Positions 54,572 to 63,266 of a DNA stretch of 64,000 bases are shown here, in pieces; positions within the stretch are counted from its first letter, which is position 1, and every line of letters begins with the position of its first letter. Below the pieces are notes generated by a model. That model had not been told where the DNA came from, made no database searches, and saw only the letters and a program-made list of their open reading frames with translations. The position numbers and the translations under genes are program-made. This stretch comes from Halobacteriales archaeon QS_1_68_20 (GTDB lineage Archaea > Halobacteriota > Halobacteria > Halobacteriales > PXRE01): the NCBI GenBank assembly GCA_003021085.1, contig PXRE01000011.1, positions 260,216-324,215 on the forward strand. Direction: 5' to 3'.

Positions 54572-54862
54572 ATGGCCGACCGATCGAGCTGGGGCGGCCT
54601 CTTCAGCCGGGCCGCCAGGGTCGCGGGCCGGAAGTACGCCGAGACCAGGAAGGCCTACCAGAAAGGCCGGGAGTCGGGCGACCCGCCGGCGGACCTCCCG
54701 TCCGACGAGGACGGGAACGCCCGCATCGTCTGCCGCCGCTACGTCGAGAAGCGCACCGTCTCGGTCGACGCCGCGGGACGACCCGAGTGCTTCGAGGAGG
54801 ACCACCCCGACTGCGAGGGCTGCGCCGAGGACGTCCGCGAGGGCCGCGTCGAGACGTGGTGA
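54572..54862 (+). CDS. haloarchaeal small Cys-containing protein
   Basis: This 96-residue protein starts MADRSSWGGLFSRAARVAGR. A basic helical N-terminus precedes ARIVCRRYVEKRTVSVDAAG and a metal-binding-like Cys set (C near ~54, then C...CEGC near 72-84: ECFEEDHPDCEGCAEDVREG). It is conserved in haloarchaea by recollection; function unknown. Its gene is divergent from the CBS-MaoC gene. Confidence 0.7.
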   Translation: MADRSSWGGLFSRAARVAGRKYAETRKAYQKGRESGDPPADLPSDEDGNARIVCRRYVEKRTVSVDAAGRPECFEEDHPDCEGCAEDVREGRVETW

Positions 54863-55029
54863 GGCCGTGCGGCAGATGGACGCCGACGGCCCACTTTCGG
54901 GTTCCGAGGTGGAACGCTCGCAGGCTGTCGCCCACCCGGATCGCCGAACGCGACGGCGATTGCGCCACACGCTCGGCTGTTCCTTCAAGTACTCGCGCTG
55001 GCTTATAAAAGAAGTCGGTCGGAAAGGAG

Positions 55030-55048
55030 AGCGGCTTCGAAAGCCGCT
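55030..55048. terminator. hairpin between convergent genes
   Basis: agcggctt (55030-55037) and aagccgct (55041-55048) form a perfect 8-bp stem with a 3-nt loop in the gap between the convergent genes ending at 54862 and 55059. It could stop transcription from either side; there is no strong T-tract. Confidence 0.45.
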
Positions 55049-55058
55049 GCTTCGCCGG

Positions 55059-55286
55059 TCAGTCCGTTGTCTCCGGTTCGTCGAAGGTGCGGCCCTCGGG
55101 CGGGGCGCCGAGGTCCTCCGACGGCGAGAACATGCCGCCGAACACCCAGCTAGCGATCGCGGAAACCAGGCCCCACACCAGACCGGCGCGGACGCCGGAC
55201 TTCCGGTCCTTGATGATCGATACGACGACGAACGCCGCCAGGAACCCCGTGACGAAGTTCCCGAGCGCGCTAAGGACGCGGGCCAT
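55059..55286 (-). CDS. small two-helix membrane protein
   Basis: This 75-residue protein starts MARVLSALGNFVTGFLAAFV. Two hydrophobic helices (FVTGFLAAFVVVSIIKDR and GLVWGLVSAIASWVFGGMF) are followed by an acidic tail (SEDLGAPPEGRTFDEPETTD). Unknown function. It is divergent from the mannose-1-phosphate guanylyltransferase-like gene (80 bp between the starts). Confidence 0.72.
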   Translation of the reverse strand: MARVLSALGNFVTGFLAAFVVVSIIKDRKSGVRAGLVWGLVSAIASWVFGGMFSPSEDLGAPPEGRTFDEPETTD

Positions 55287-55366
55287 GTACTCACGTTAGG
55301 ATCCGGACAGGAAAAACGCCCCGGTTCTGCGGGGGGACTTTTGGCCGTCGCTTCCGATGGGGGGAC

Positions 55367-56386
55367 ATGGACCGCCCCATCGTCGCGCTCGTGATGGCCG
55401 GCGGGACCGGAACCCGCCTGTACCCCGCCAGCAGTGCGGACCGACCGAAGCAGTTCCTCTCGTTCGGCGGCGAGCGGTCCCTGCTGGCCCGGACCGTCGA
55501 CCGGTGCTCGTTCGCCGACGAGGTGCTGGTCTCGACGACCGAGGACCTCCTCGACGGGGTCCGCGAGCGGGCGCCCGATGCGGACGTGCTCGTCGAACCC
55601 GTCCCGAAGGACACCGGCCCCGCGCTCACGTACGCCACCTTCTGGTGCCGGGAACTGCTCGGGGACTGCGTCGTCCTCGCGGTCCCGAACGATCACGTGA
55701 TCGGCGACGGCTTCGCGGACACGGCCCGCCGGGCGGCCAAGGTGGCCGTCCGGACCAGGGACCTCGTGACCTTCGGCGTCGACCCCGACCGCCCGGCGAC
55801 GGAGTACGGTTACGTCGAACCCGGCGCGGAGCGCGAGGACCACTACGCCGTCGAAGCGTTCCACGAGAAACCAGACCGCGAGACGGCCGCCGACCGGGTG
55901 GACGCGGGGTGGTACTGGAACGCCGGTATCTTCGCCTGGACGCCCGACGCTTTCCTCTCGGCGGCCGCGGACTCGGCGCTCGCCCCGATGCTCGACGCCC
56001 TGGAAGCCGACGACCCTGCCCGGGGCTTCCGTGAGGTCGAGGCCGTCAGCGTCGACTACGCGGTGCTGGAGCGGACTGCCGGTCGTGACGACGGCCCCGG
56101 CGTGGTCCTCGTGCCCGCGGACTTCGACTGGGACGACCTCGGCTCCTGGGACGCGCTGGCGCGGGTGCTGGACGCCGACGCGGACGGGAACGTCGCGCTC
56201 GGCGAGGGACTGACGCTCGACGCCGCGGACAACGTGATCGCCAGCGACGGCACGCACGTCTCGGTCGTCGGTGCCGAGGACCTCGTGGTCGCCGCCTTCG
56301 GCGACCGGGTGCTGGTGGTGCCGAAAGACGAGGCCCAGCGAGTCAGGGAGGTCGTCGCGGAACTGCGCCAGGAAGGGCGGTTCTAG
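55367..56386 (+). CDS. mannose-1-phosphate guanylyltransferase-like sugar nucleotidyltransferase
   Basis: This 339-residue protein starts MDRPIVALVMAGGTGTRLYP. The pyrophosphorylase loop is AGGTGTRLYPASSADRPKQF. VPNDHVIGD near ~110 provides the metal-binding Asp, the sugar-binding region has TEYGYVEPG and FHEKPDRETA, and WNAGIFAWTPDAFL completes the signature. It makes GDP-mannose (or another NDP-sugar) for glycan synthesis. It lacks the isomerase domain of bacterial ManC, as is normal in archaea. Confidence 0.92.
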   Translation: MDRPIVALVMAGGTGTRLYPASSADRPKQFLSFGGERSLLARTVDRCSFADEVLVSTTEDLLDGVRERAPDADVLVEPVPKDTGPALTYATFWCRELLGDCVVLAVPNDHVIGDGFADTARRAAKVAVRTRDLVTFGVDPDRPATEYGYVEPGAEREDHYAVEAFHEKPDRETAADRVDAGWYWNAGIFAWTPDAFLSAAADSALAPMLDALEADDPARGFREVEAVSVDYAVLERTAGRDDGPGVVLVPADFDWDDLGSWDALARVLDADADGNVALGEGLTLDAADNVIASDGTHVSVVGAEDLVVAAFGDRVLVVPKDEAQRVREVVAELRQEGRF

Positions 56387-56823
56387 GAATCCGTGTGTTC
56401 GGCATCCAGGTACTCATCCTCGATGGCATCCCGTTCCGTCTCCATCATCTCGACGACGTACTCCGTAATTCGCACTCCGGTCCGGGTGAGTCGGTAGATG
56501 CTCTTCCGGCCGTCGTCAGTCGACGGCGTCTTGCGGACGAGCGGCGATTCCACGACCCGTCTGAGGTGGTGGTTGAGTTCGTTGTCCTCGGCGTCCAGCG
56601 CCCTCGATAGGGCACTGTAGGTACACTCTTCGCGCTCCAGGAGCGTGTACAGGACCCCGATTCGAGCGGGGTGGCCAAGCGTCTCGAACACCTCTGCGAA
56701 GTCCGCAACCGAACGGCCGCCCGCCGGATGGAGAACGCCACGGTTCAACTCCCGGATCGCCGGTGGCTGCTCGGTGCCTCCCTCGTCGACCTCCTCACCC
56801 GACTGTCCTGGTTCTGTTCCCAT
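56383..56823 (-). CDS. ArsR-like winged-helix transcriptional regulator
   Basis: This 146-residue protein starts MGTEPGQSGEEVDEGGTEQP. After a disordered N-terminus, residues ~40-125 form a winged helix: VFETLGHPARIGVLYTLLER, TYSALSRALDAEDNELNHHL, VESPLVRKTPSTDDGRKSIY, RLTRTGVRITEYVVEMMETE. Stop codons overlap with the convergent nucleotidyltransferase gene. It is divergent from the frameshifted gene at 56941, across an AT-rich 117-bp region. Confidence 0.88.
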   Translation of the reverse strand: MGTEPGQSGEEVDEGGTEQPPAIRELNRGVLHPAGGRSVADFAEVFETLGHPARIGVLYTLLEREECTYSALSRALDAEDNELNHHLRRVVESPLVRKTPSTDDGRKSIYRLTRTGVRITEYVVEMMETERDAIEDEYLDAEHTDS

Positions 56824-56940
56824 GCGAGCGTGTTCGCCGGCCTCCGCAAAAGGGTAATGGGAGTTACTCTAAAATCCCCGTTATTTGTCGGTTGCCACGT
56901 CCGTATTCCTAAGTGGAAACTGGCGACAATCCATCGTCGG

Positions 56941-57686
56941 ATGAAGACGTACGGTCTCGGCGAGGCCCGGGAACTCGTCCTCCAGCAGGCCCCGCCGTCG
57001 CCGTTGGCGTATCCAGTGTACCTCATGGGCGCGTACACGCTCGAAGACCTCCAGGAGGGACTGCGGTCAGAAGAGGTTCCACGCCGTTACGACGATCCAC
57101 TCGTCGAGTACGTCAGTAGCCCGACATGGAAGCGGCGCTTCGGGAGATCAGAGACTTCGTTCGTGAGGAATACGGCGTCAGGGCCGTCCTGGCCACGGAC
57201 GTTCCGATTGCCACCCACCGGGAAGCGGGTGATCCGGACGATCCGAGAACGCGCGGGATGTCGCCGGCTACACAGTCGAAGCCGTTCTCCGCAGTCAGCA
57301 ATGCGGTCGTGTTCGTGTTTCCGTACGCCGGACTAACCGACGGTACGTCCGCGGAGTTAGCGGCCGTCACCGAGTTCTTTGACCTCTCGATGGACGTTCC
57401 CGGGGAGCCACTGAAGCCTCCCGAGCGGTTTCTCGTCCTGGAACACCATCGCCTCGGGAGCGCCACAGTCGTCGAACACAGGTACGACTGTCACGTGACC
57501 TACGACGAGTACGAGTTCGCCCACGAGATCGAGACGACGGTGAGTTCGTTCCTGGAAGCCGTCTTCGACGCCGACCAGCACGAACTTCCGTCGGCGTTCC
57601 CCGTCCACGAACTCGACGACCAGCGCTTCCGGGCCACGACGCCCGACGAGCGGAACGAATACGACCCTACGTTCCTGGACTCGTAG
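56941..57686 (+). pseudogene. haloarchaeal protein of unknown function split by a 1-nt deletion
   Basis: The first frame, from ATG 56941, reads MKTYGLGEARELVLQQAPPS then PLAYPVYLMGAYTLEDLQEG and ...DDPLVEYVSSP. The second, from 57126, reads MEAALREIRDFVREEYGVRA, VLATDVPIATHREAGDPDDP and FVFPYAGLTDGTSAELAAVT to a normal stop at 57686. Changing agcccgacatgg to agcccGgacatgg would join SSP-D-MEAALRE in one frame. The merged ~248-residue protein resembles haloarchaeal hypothetical proteins with a nucleoside 2-deoxyribosyltransferase-like core (YLMGAY; FVFP.AG). The N-terminal piece before 56941 is antisense noise. Confidence 0.72.
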
Positions 57687-57722
57687 TCCTGGCCTCGATT
57701 CAGGGGCTCGACCATGACGGTA

Positions 57723-58559
57723 TTACGTCTCGTCCAGGGCCACCAGGTCGCAGTAGTGTAGCCGCACCGTCTCGCCGTCGACTTCCCGCTCGTGGGTGGT
57801 CCCTTCGCCGCAGGTCACCGGGACGGGCGCGGCGAACGGCGGCCCGTCGCGGACGAACGTGTGGAACTCGCCGTTCTCCCCGGCCGGGTCGACACCTTCG
57901 GGGAGCGAGTCGAGGAACGCCTCGTCGTAGTTGCGGCCGACGACCGACCGGTCGAGGGCGTCGCCGTCGACGCAGACGACGGTGGCCTCGAAGCCGGCGG
58001 CCAGGAACTCCCGGGCCAGGTCCGCGGTGTCGGTTCCCCACAGCGGCCACCAGCCGTCGAGGTCCCTGTCGGCCAGCATCGACTCCCGGTAGGCGCGGAC
58101 GTCTTCCAGCCGGAGGTCGCCGTAGACCACCCGGTCGATTCCGCGGCGCTCGTAGTCCGCGAACAGGTCGTCCATCGTCGCCCGGTAGCCCTCGTTACCG
58201 CCGCCGCCTGGCAGGTCGACGAACCGGACCGGCACGCCCAGGACTTCGACCTGCCGCTCGATCAGTCCCCGGGGAATCCGGTGCATCGTCGTCGGGCCGT
58301 CCGCCGTGGCGGTCGTGAACAGTTCGACGATCTCGGCGTCCTCGCGCTCGCGGAGGCGGTGCAGCGCCAGGGCGGCGTCCTTGCCGCCACTCCAGGCCAC
58401 GGCGACGCGGACTGGTTGCCCGCCGTCGGTATGGCCGAGCGGCTCGCGTCTCTCGAACCTGTCGGCCGACTCCACGGCGTCGGATCGCGTCACGTCCGAC
58501 CCGTGGTTCCCCCGGGGAAAATACTCGTCGCGTTCGAGGTGCGAGGGCGGCGCGGTCAC
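57723..58559 (-). CDS. DUF71-type ATP-pyrophosphatase (diphthine-ammonia ligase family)
   Basis: The 278-residue frame contains the PP-loop VAVAWSGGKDAALALHRL near residues 52-69. TTMHRIPRGLIERQVEVLGV and DRVVYGDLRLEDVRAYRESM follow, then WPLWGTDTADLAREFLAAGF and GENGEFHTFVRDGPPF, the EFHT motif of DUF71. The family amidates diphthine on aEF2 or acts on related substrates with ATP. The first ~48 residues (MTAPPSHLERDEYFPRG...) are disordered and not typical, so the true start may be a downstream GTG near 58415. Confidence 0.9.
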   Translation of the reverse strand: MTAPPSHLERDEYFPRGNHGSDVTRSDAVESADRFERREPLGHTDGGQPVRVAVAWSGGKDAALALHRLREREDAEIVELFTTATADGPTTMHRIPRGLIERQVEVLGVPVRFVDLPGGGGNEGYRATMDDLFADYERRGIDRVVYGDLRLEDVRAYRESMLADRDLDGWWPLWGTDTADLAREFLAAGFEATVVCVDGDALDRSVVGRNYDEAFLDSLPEGVDPAGENGEFHTFVRDGPPFAAPVPVTCGEGTTHEREVDGETVRLHYCDLVALDET

Positions 58560-58715
58560 TGCGGGACGTGCGGGGGAACTGCACTCGACGCTCGTCCTTC
58601 CGGGGACCGCTGCCCGGACGAAGATACATACGAATTCTTACATTAATATTCTGCTGATAAGGATTATTCAACCACCGTCAGTACGGAATATTGGATCGCA
58701 AAAAGGTCAGATTCA

Positions 58716-59129
58716 GTGGAATCGAGTGACGGCGGACTGCCCGTTCACGAACCAGGCGAGGACGTCCTGCCCGGCATCGACGCGTCGGACCGGGGCGACG
58801 TCAGCGCTCTCGACTTCGTCGACGAGGAGCTGAACGGTGACGGGGACACGTACAAGATCAGCTTCTACAAGGTCTTCGAGCTCATCGTCACCGTCGAAGA
58901 CGAGTTGCTCGAGATCGAGCTGCAAGCCGCCGGTGTGAGGGCCGCGCACGCGAAGTTCACGCCGGACGACACCTCGGCCTCGATGTCCGGCCACGCGGTC
59001 GTGGCCAAGTACGACCTCGAGCTCTCGGCCAATTTCAACGAGCTGACCCTGCACCCGAGCGGCAAGGGGTGCTACTGGGACTTCAAGTGGGAGTGCGCCA
59101 CGTTCGACCGGACGATCCTGCACTTCTGA
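58716..59129 (+). CDS. orphan protein of unknown function with AT-rich promoter
   Basis: This 137-residue acidic protein starts MESSDGGLPVHEPGEDVLPG. After a disordered stretch to ~45 it has a beta-rich core: YKISFYKVFELIVTVEDELL, EIELQAAGVRAAHAKFTPDD, SMSGHAVVAKYDLELSANFN. The end is GKGCYWDFKWECATFDRTIL then HF, with two Cys nine residues apart among many aromatics. It has no signal peptide, membrane helix or known domain. The 58630-58700 upstream DNA is much more AT-rich than the surroundings (cttacattaatattctgc), hinting at acquisition. The start may also be a GTG/ATG near 58716 only. Confidence 0.65.
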   Translation: MESSDGGLPVHEPGEDVLPGIDASDRGDVSALDFVDEELNGDGDTYKISFYKVFELIVTVEDELLEIELQAAGVRAAHAKFTPDDTSASMSGHAVVAKYDLELSANFNELTLHPSGKGCYWDFKWECATFDRTILHF

Positions 59130-59195
59130 ACCGGTCGCGGCTTTTTCGTTGGTGAGCGCCAGGACAGCGTTCTTACCGCCGCTCCAGGGAGGGCG

Positions 59196-59638
59196 CTACG
59201 GTTCGGCGAACCGCTCCCGGAGGCGGGCGAGCGTCCCACGGCGGGCCAGCGCCCGGCCCCCTCGCGGGTGAGGACGGCGACGGCGAGGACGGCCCCCGCG
59301 AGGAGCGTGAAGAGGCCGCCGAAGAACACGCAACCACCGTCCGCGGTCAGTAGCGTGTGGACGCTCGTGGCCGCGAGCCACGAAGTAACGAGGCCGAGCC
59401 CCGCCACGACCAGCGAGGAGATCCGCAGGCCGTCCGCGGCGGCGCCGGCCACGGCGACCACGCCCAGCGACCCCGGGATCACCAGTTCCGGATCGACCGG
59501 CACCCCGGCCGCAGTCGGCCACGACGGGTACCAGTCGGGGGGCCCCGCAAAGAGCAGCGCGGCGACGGCGAGGACCGCGACTGCGAGCGCGAGTTCGGCT
59601 CGTCGGAGGGTACGTCTGTCGATGGGGGCCACGTCCAT
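59196..59638 (-). pseudogene. four-helix membrane protein, frameshifted near the C-terminus
   Basis: The frame from ATG 59638 (MDVAPIDRRTLRRAELALAV) encodes four hydrophobic helices (ALAVAVLAVAALLFAG; SLGVVAVAGAAADG; LVVAGLGLVTSWLAATSVHT; GGLFTLLAGAVLAVAVLT). At ~59255 the sensible C-terminus continues in another frame, ALARRGTLARLRERFAEP, stopping at 59196; the original frame runs on as noise. A 1-nt indel explains it. Function unknown; possibly still a working membrane protein if the indel is a sequencing error. Confidence 0.6.
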
Positions 59639-59664
59639 GCGTCGGAACAAGAACCCTTCGTCGG

Positions 59665-60450
59665 TCAACTCCGCATCCGGCCCCCGTCGACGGGGATGCT
59701 CGCTCCGTTGACGAAACTAGCCCGCTCGCTGGACAGCCAGGCGACGGCGTCGCCCAGTTCCATCGGGTCGCCGATGCGACCCATCGGGATGGGGTCGGCC
59801 CACGCGTCCAGCCCCTCCTCGTAACTGTCGTACTCGCCGCGGTCGATGGCCTGCTCGATCAGGTCGCGGATGCGTCCGGTCTCATGGGCGCCCGGCATGA
59901 CGACGTTCGCGCGGACCTCCGGCGCCCACTCGCGGGCGACGGTCTTGACGTTCCCGACCACGGCCCGCCGGACCGCGTTCGACAGCACCAGGCCGTCGAT
60001 GGCCTCCTCGACGCTGGTGGAGGTGATCGAGACGACGGTCCCCGTGTCGCTGGCTTCGAGGTGTGGGTACGCCGACTTCAGCGTCCAGACGTGGCTCATG
60101 ACCAGCGTGTCGAACGCCGAGTACCAGTCGTGCTCGTCGGTGTCGAGGAACGACCCGCTGGGGACCCCGCCCGCGGAGGTGACGACGTGGTCGAGGCCGC
60201 CGAACGCCTCCACGGTCACGTCGACCAGCGCCTCCACCTCGTCGGGGTCCGTGACGTCGGTCTGTCGGGCGATCACGTCGCCGTCGCCAACCGCCTCCAG
60301 TTCCGACTCGGCCGATTCGAGGTGTTCCTCGGTGGTGCCACAGACGGTGACGTCGGCGCCCTCGCGGGCCAGCGCCTTCGCGCTCGCCAGCCCCAGGCCC
60401 CGCGAACTCGCGGTGACCAGCGCCGCGTCGTCGTCGATTCCCAGATCCAT
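59665..60450 (-). CDS. atypical short-chain dehydrogenase/reductase lacking the YxxxK pair
   Basis: This 261-residue SDR-fold protein starts MDLGIDDDAALVTASSRGLG. The cofactor loop is TASSRGLGLASAKALARE (family TGxxxGxG), and strand-4 motif SAGG replaces NNAG. The catalytic Ser is near 144 (SITSTS). Where Tyr-x-x-x-Lys is expected the sequence is N158-A-V-R-R162, so both the Tyr and the Lys are replaced. The C-terminus is a normal SDR end (VNGASIPVDGGRMRS). Similar N-x-x-x-R SDRs exist in haloarchaea and some bacteria; activity is uncertain. Confidence 0.9.
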   Translation of the reverse strand: MDLGIDDDAALVTASSRGLGLASAKALAREGADVTVCGTTEEHLESAESELEAVGDGDVIARQTDVTDPDEVEALVDVTVEAFGGLDHVVTSAGGVPSGSFLDTDEHDWYSAFDTLVMSHVWTLKSAYPHLEASDTGTVVSITSTSVEEAIDGLVLSNAVRRAVVGNVKTVAREWAPEVRANVVMPGAHETGRIRDLIEQAIDRGEYDSYEEGLDAWADPIPMGRIGDPMELGDAVAWLSSERASFVNGASIPVDGGRMRS

Positions 60451-60507
60451 GGGGGTCAATGGACGCCCAGCCACATAGGCGTGGGCCTCGCGGCGACAGC
60501 GACGTCT

Positions 60508-61476
60508 TCACCGTTCCCCGGCGTCGTTCGCCGGTCGAACGTCGACGCCCCGTTCCCCGGGTTCGACGGCTACGCGGTGGCGGGTCCCGTCGACGGCGAA
60601 CGCGTAGACGGCCCCCGACGAGTCAGATTCCAGGGGCCGCTCCTCGGCCGCGCCCAGCGCCAGCAGGCGGTCGTGCCACGGCCCCACGTCGCGCGGGCCG
60701 GTGCCGTGTGCCTCGAAGAACGCGGCGACGCTCGGCGCGACCAGCGCGTACTCCACGAGCGGCTCCTGGCCGCCGCTCCCGCAGGTCGGCAGTCGACGCC
60801 CGCCTCCCGCCTGAACCGGAGTCGGCGGTCGTTACACGTGCCACCGTCGTCGCGCGAGTGGTCTTCGCAGGTCCGGACATCCGTCTCGGTCCGACTGTGG
60901 CACTGGCCACAGAACCCGAACGTCGAGGTCCGGACCCGGTCCATCAACTGGAGCGTGGACGCGTCCAGCATCGTCCGGAGGTCCAGCCCCGCAACGTCGG
61001 TCGCCGGGCAGTGGACGTAACTGACGTTGCCGTCCGCGAGGCCGTTGCACGGCCGACAGCGGACGTGGACCAGTTCGCGCTCGTACGACGCTTCGAGCGA
61101 CCCCCCGCAGAACGGACACGGCTCCGCCAGCACGTCCGACCCGACCGTCCGGTACTCGTAGGTCGCGTACGTCGTGATCGCACGCATGAGGTTGTACCCC
61201 AGCGGCGTCAGGACGTACCTCCTCGCGGTGTTCCACCAGCGACCCGACCGGTTTCCCGAGGTGGTAGTCGAAGTTCCCGCTGTCCTCGACCTCGGTCCGG
61301 GCCCTGAGTTCCGAGAACGACGTCGGTTCCTGCTCGCGGACGACGTAGTCCTCGAACGCGAACGCCTCCCAGAGCGTCTGCAGGATCCGCATCCGGGTCT
61401 CGTTGCCGAGGATTCCGAACAGTTCGTCGGCGGCCAGCGGCGGGTCGGACCCGTCGTCTCCGTCGGTCGTCGCCAT
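60508..61476 (-). pseudogene. ArsR-type HTH regulator with zinc-finger C-terminal domain, two frame breaks
   Basis: The N-terminal part from ATG 61476 has a winged helix (LFGILGNETRMRILQTLWEA; SFSELRARTEVEDSGNFDYH; LGKPVGSLVEH). At ~61222 it shifts to VLTPLGYNLMRAITTYATYE and a zinc-binding domain (CPFCGGSLEASYERELVHVR; CRPCNGLADGNVSYVHCPAT; FGFCGQCHSRTETDVRTCED). At ~60790 it shifts again to VEYALVAPSVAAFFEAHGTG and the true end at 60508. Joining the pieces gives a ~320-residue haloarchaeal regulator (DUF7351-like). Two independent 1-2 nt indels make it non-functional unless they are sequence errors. Confidence 0.8.
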
Positions 61477-61587
61477 GCTCGCTCAATTCGTAGTTATAAC
61501 ATTTAAGACAATCTAGTCGAGGAGGAATATTGCCGTCTCGGCGGAGCGTCAGGTTCGCCTACTCGGGGCGCTCCGTGGCCGGGAACG

Positions 61588-62058
61588 CTACTCGTCGGGT
61601 TGGCGAATCTGGACGGATCCGTCGGCGGCGACGCCGACCAGCAGGGGTTCGACGACGCGGTCGCCCTGGATGGCGTCCGGTGCGGTCTCGCGGACGCGCC
61701 GGAGCAGTTCCGAACTGGAGACGGCCACCTTGACGCCGGCGTCGTCGCAGGCCTCGTACACCGTCGAGGGGACGTCGAACAGGTCCGACCCCGGTTCGAT
61801 GCGGGCGCGGACGGGGGCCTCCAGCGCTGCGGCGAACGCGACCGTCTCGCGGGCACGCCGGACGTTCTCCCGGGCGCTGGCCTCCACGCTGGAGACGTTC
61901 GCCCGCGAGGTGCCCAGTTCCTCGGCGATGGCCGCCTGCGGGACGTCCCGCTCGCGCAGGGCCAGCACCTCCGCCTGCCGGCGGGTCAGCACGCTGTCGT
62001 CCCCGTCGAAGCCGACCGCCGACAGCAAGGCGTCGGCGTCCGAATCGTCCTCGGCCAT
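61588..62058 (-). CDS. Tfx-family DNA-binding protein
   Basis: This 156-residue protein starts MAEDDSDADALLSAVGFDGD. The Tfx HTH is in LTRRQAEVLALRERDVPQAA, then IAEELGTSRANVSSVEASAR and ENVRRARETVAFAAALEAPV. The C-terminal domain (VPSTVYEACDDAGVKVAVSS...) is typical of archaeal Tfx regulators, some of which respond to molybdate. The target here is unknown. Confidence 0.92.
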   Translation of the reverse strand: MAEDDSDADALLSAVGFDGDDSVLTRRQAEVLALRERDVPQAAIAEELGTSRANVSSVEASARENVRRARETVAFAAALEAPVRARIEPGSDLFDVPSTVYEACDDAGVKVAVSSSELLRRVRETAPDAIQGDRVVEPLLVGVAADGSVQIRQPDE

Positions 62059-62150
62059 GGGTTGCCGTACGGCCGCCGGGAGAAAAAGCCACGGGCAAAA
62101 CGAGTGCCGGACCGTCCGCTCGCGGAGCGTTGCCGCGACCGCGACCGGGG

Positions 62151-62618
62151 CTAGCCGCCCCAGAAGTTCTCGCGGCTCCCGAGTCGCTCTTCGCGCTTCG
62201 GCCGCGAGGACTCCTCCTGCTCGTCCTCCCCCTCGTCGGCCGCCGCAACGTCGTCGTCTTCCTCGTCCCCGTCGTCGTCGGGTTCCAGCGGCAGGCGCTC
62301 CAGTTCCTCGCCCCAGGCGAAGTTCGACTGGACCTTCGTGATTTCGACGCGCGCCCGGGCCTCCGGGAGGACGCCGTCGACCATCACGATGAAGCCGTCG
62401 TCGGTCCGGCCGACGCCGGCCCCGCTCTCGTGGATGTCCTCGACGTCGACGACCACTTCCTCGCCGACCTGGACCGGCTGTTGCTTGAGGTCGGAGATGG
62501 GCTGGCTGTAGTGCTTGCACCACTCGGCGCCGCCACGGTCGCCGTAGTGGACACAACCCATCCCCTCGATTCGCTCTGTGAAACTCGGGCACTCGTCCGC
62601 GAGGGGACAATCCGGCAT
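62151..62618 (-). CDS. TRAM-domain protein
   Basis: This 155-residue protein starts MPDCPLADECPSFTERIEGM with a small Cys/His cluster (C4, C10, C22...CKHY) that may bind zinc. A TRAM OB-fold covers ~50-110 (VQVGEEVVVDVEDIHESGAG; VGRTDDGFIVMVDGVLPEAR), followed by a very acidic linker and a terminal basic/aromatic patch (RLGSRENFWGG). TRAM proteins bind RNA, and in archaea act as RNA chaperones. Confidence 0.9.
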   Translation of the reverse strand: MPDCPLADECPSFTERIEGMGCVHYGDRGGAEWCKHYSQPISDLKQQPVQVGEEVVVDVEDIHESGAGVGRTDDGFIVMVDGVLPEARARVEITKVQSNFAWGEELERLPLEPDDDGDEEDDDVAAADEGEDEQEESSRPKREERLGSRENFWGG

Positions 62619-62730
62619 GTGTGTCCCCTAGCGGTCCCCTCGGCTAAATCGCTTGCGACTGCCGGAACGCTCGTCGTTGCCCCATCCAGTCGGTCGATTC
62701 GTGCGCGGCCCGGCCGACACTACCGGGACC

Positions 62731-62976
62731 TCAGGGAATCACTTGCTCGTCGTCGTCGTAGACGGTGATAGCGTCCACCGGGCAGGTCCGGGCGGCGAAC
62801 TTCGCGTCGAGTTCCTCGCCCTCCGGGACCTCCCTGACGGACACCGCGTCGTCGTCCTGCTGGTCGCCGTCGACCAGCACGGCCTTGCCGGCGTCCTCGT
62901 CCTTCTCGAACCCGTCCCACTCCGCGACGCACTGGAACATCCCGATGCAGGTGTCCCGGTCGAACTCGATTTTCAT
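62731..62976 (-). CDS. small 3Fe-4S/4Fe-4S-type ferredoxin
   Basis: This 81-residue protein starts MKIEFDRDTCIGMFQCVAEW. Cluster ligands are C-x5-C (CIGMFQC) and a later CP (RTCPVDAITVYDDDEQVIP). Three cysteines in this layout suit a single 3Fe-4S cluster like those that feed P450s in bacteria. The very acidic loop is a haloadaptation. Its P450 partner, if any, is not adjacent (the P450s lie 40 kb away). Confidence 0.88.
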   Translation of the reverse strand: MKIEFDRDTCIGMFQCVAEWDGFEKDEDAGKAVLVDGDQQDDDAVSVREVPEGEELDAKFAARTCPVDAITVYDDDEQVIP

Positions 62977-63266
62977 GCGCGGGAGTTGTGCCGGTGGGGG
63001 TAAATGGCTGGCGGGAACCGCCGGTTCGAGACCAGTCCCGGTGGGTACCGCTGGCTCCCGGCGACCGCTGGCTGGGCCGGTAGCTGTCGTCCGCGTTCGT
63101 GGTCGCGCGACGGCCCCCGATGGATTTTCCTTTCGTCTTTTCCGTTGTGCGACTGGACGACAGCTATCCACTTCGTGAGTCGATCACGACGAGTTCACTC
63201 AGATAATCAAAAATGTATTGCTGAACATGTGCGGGGTACAAGCGTTGTGGCGCCGTAGCATACCAC

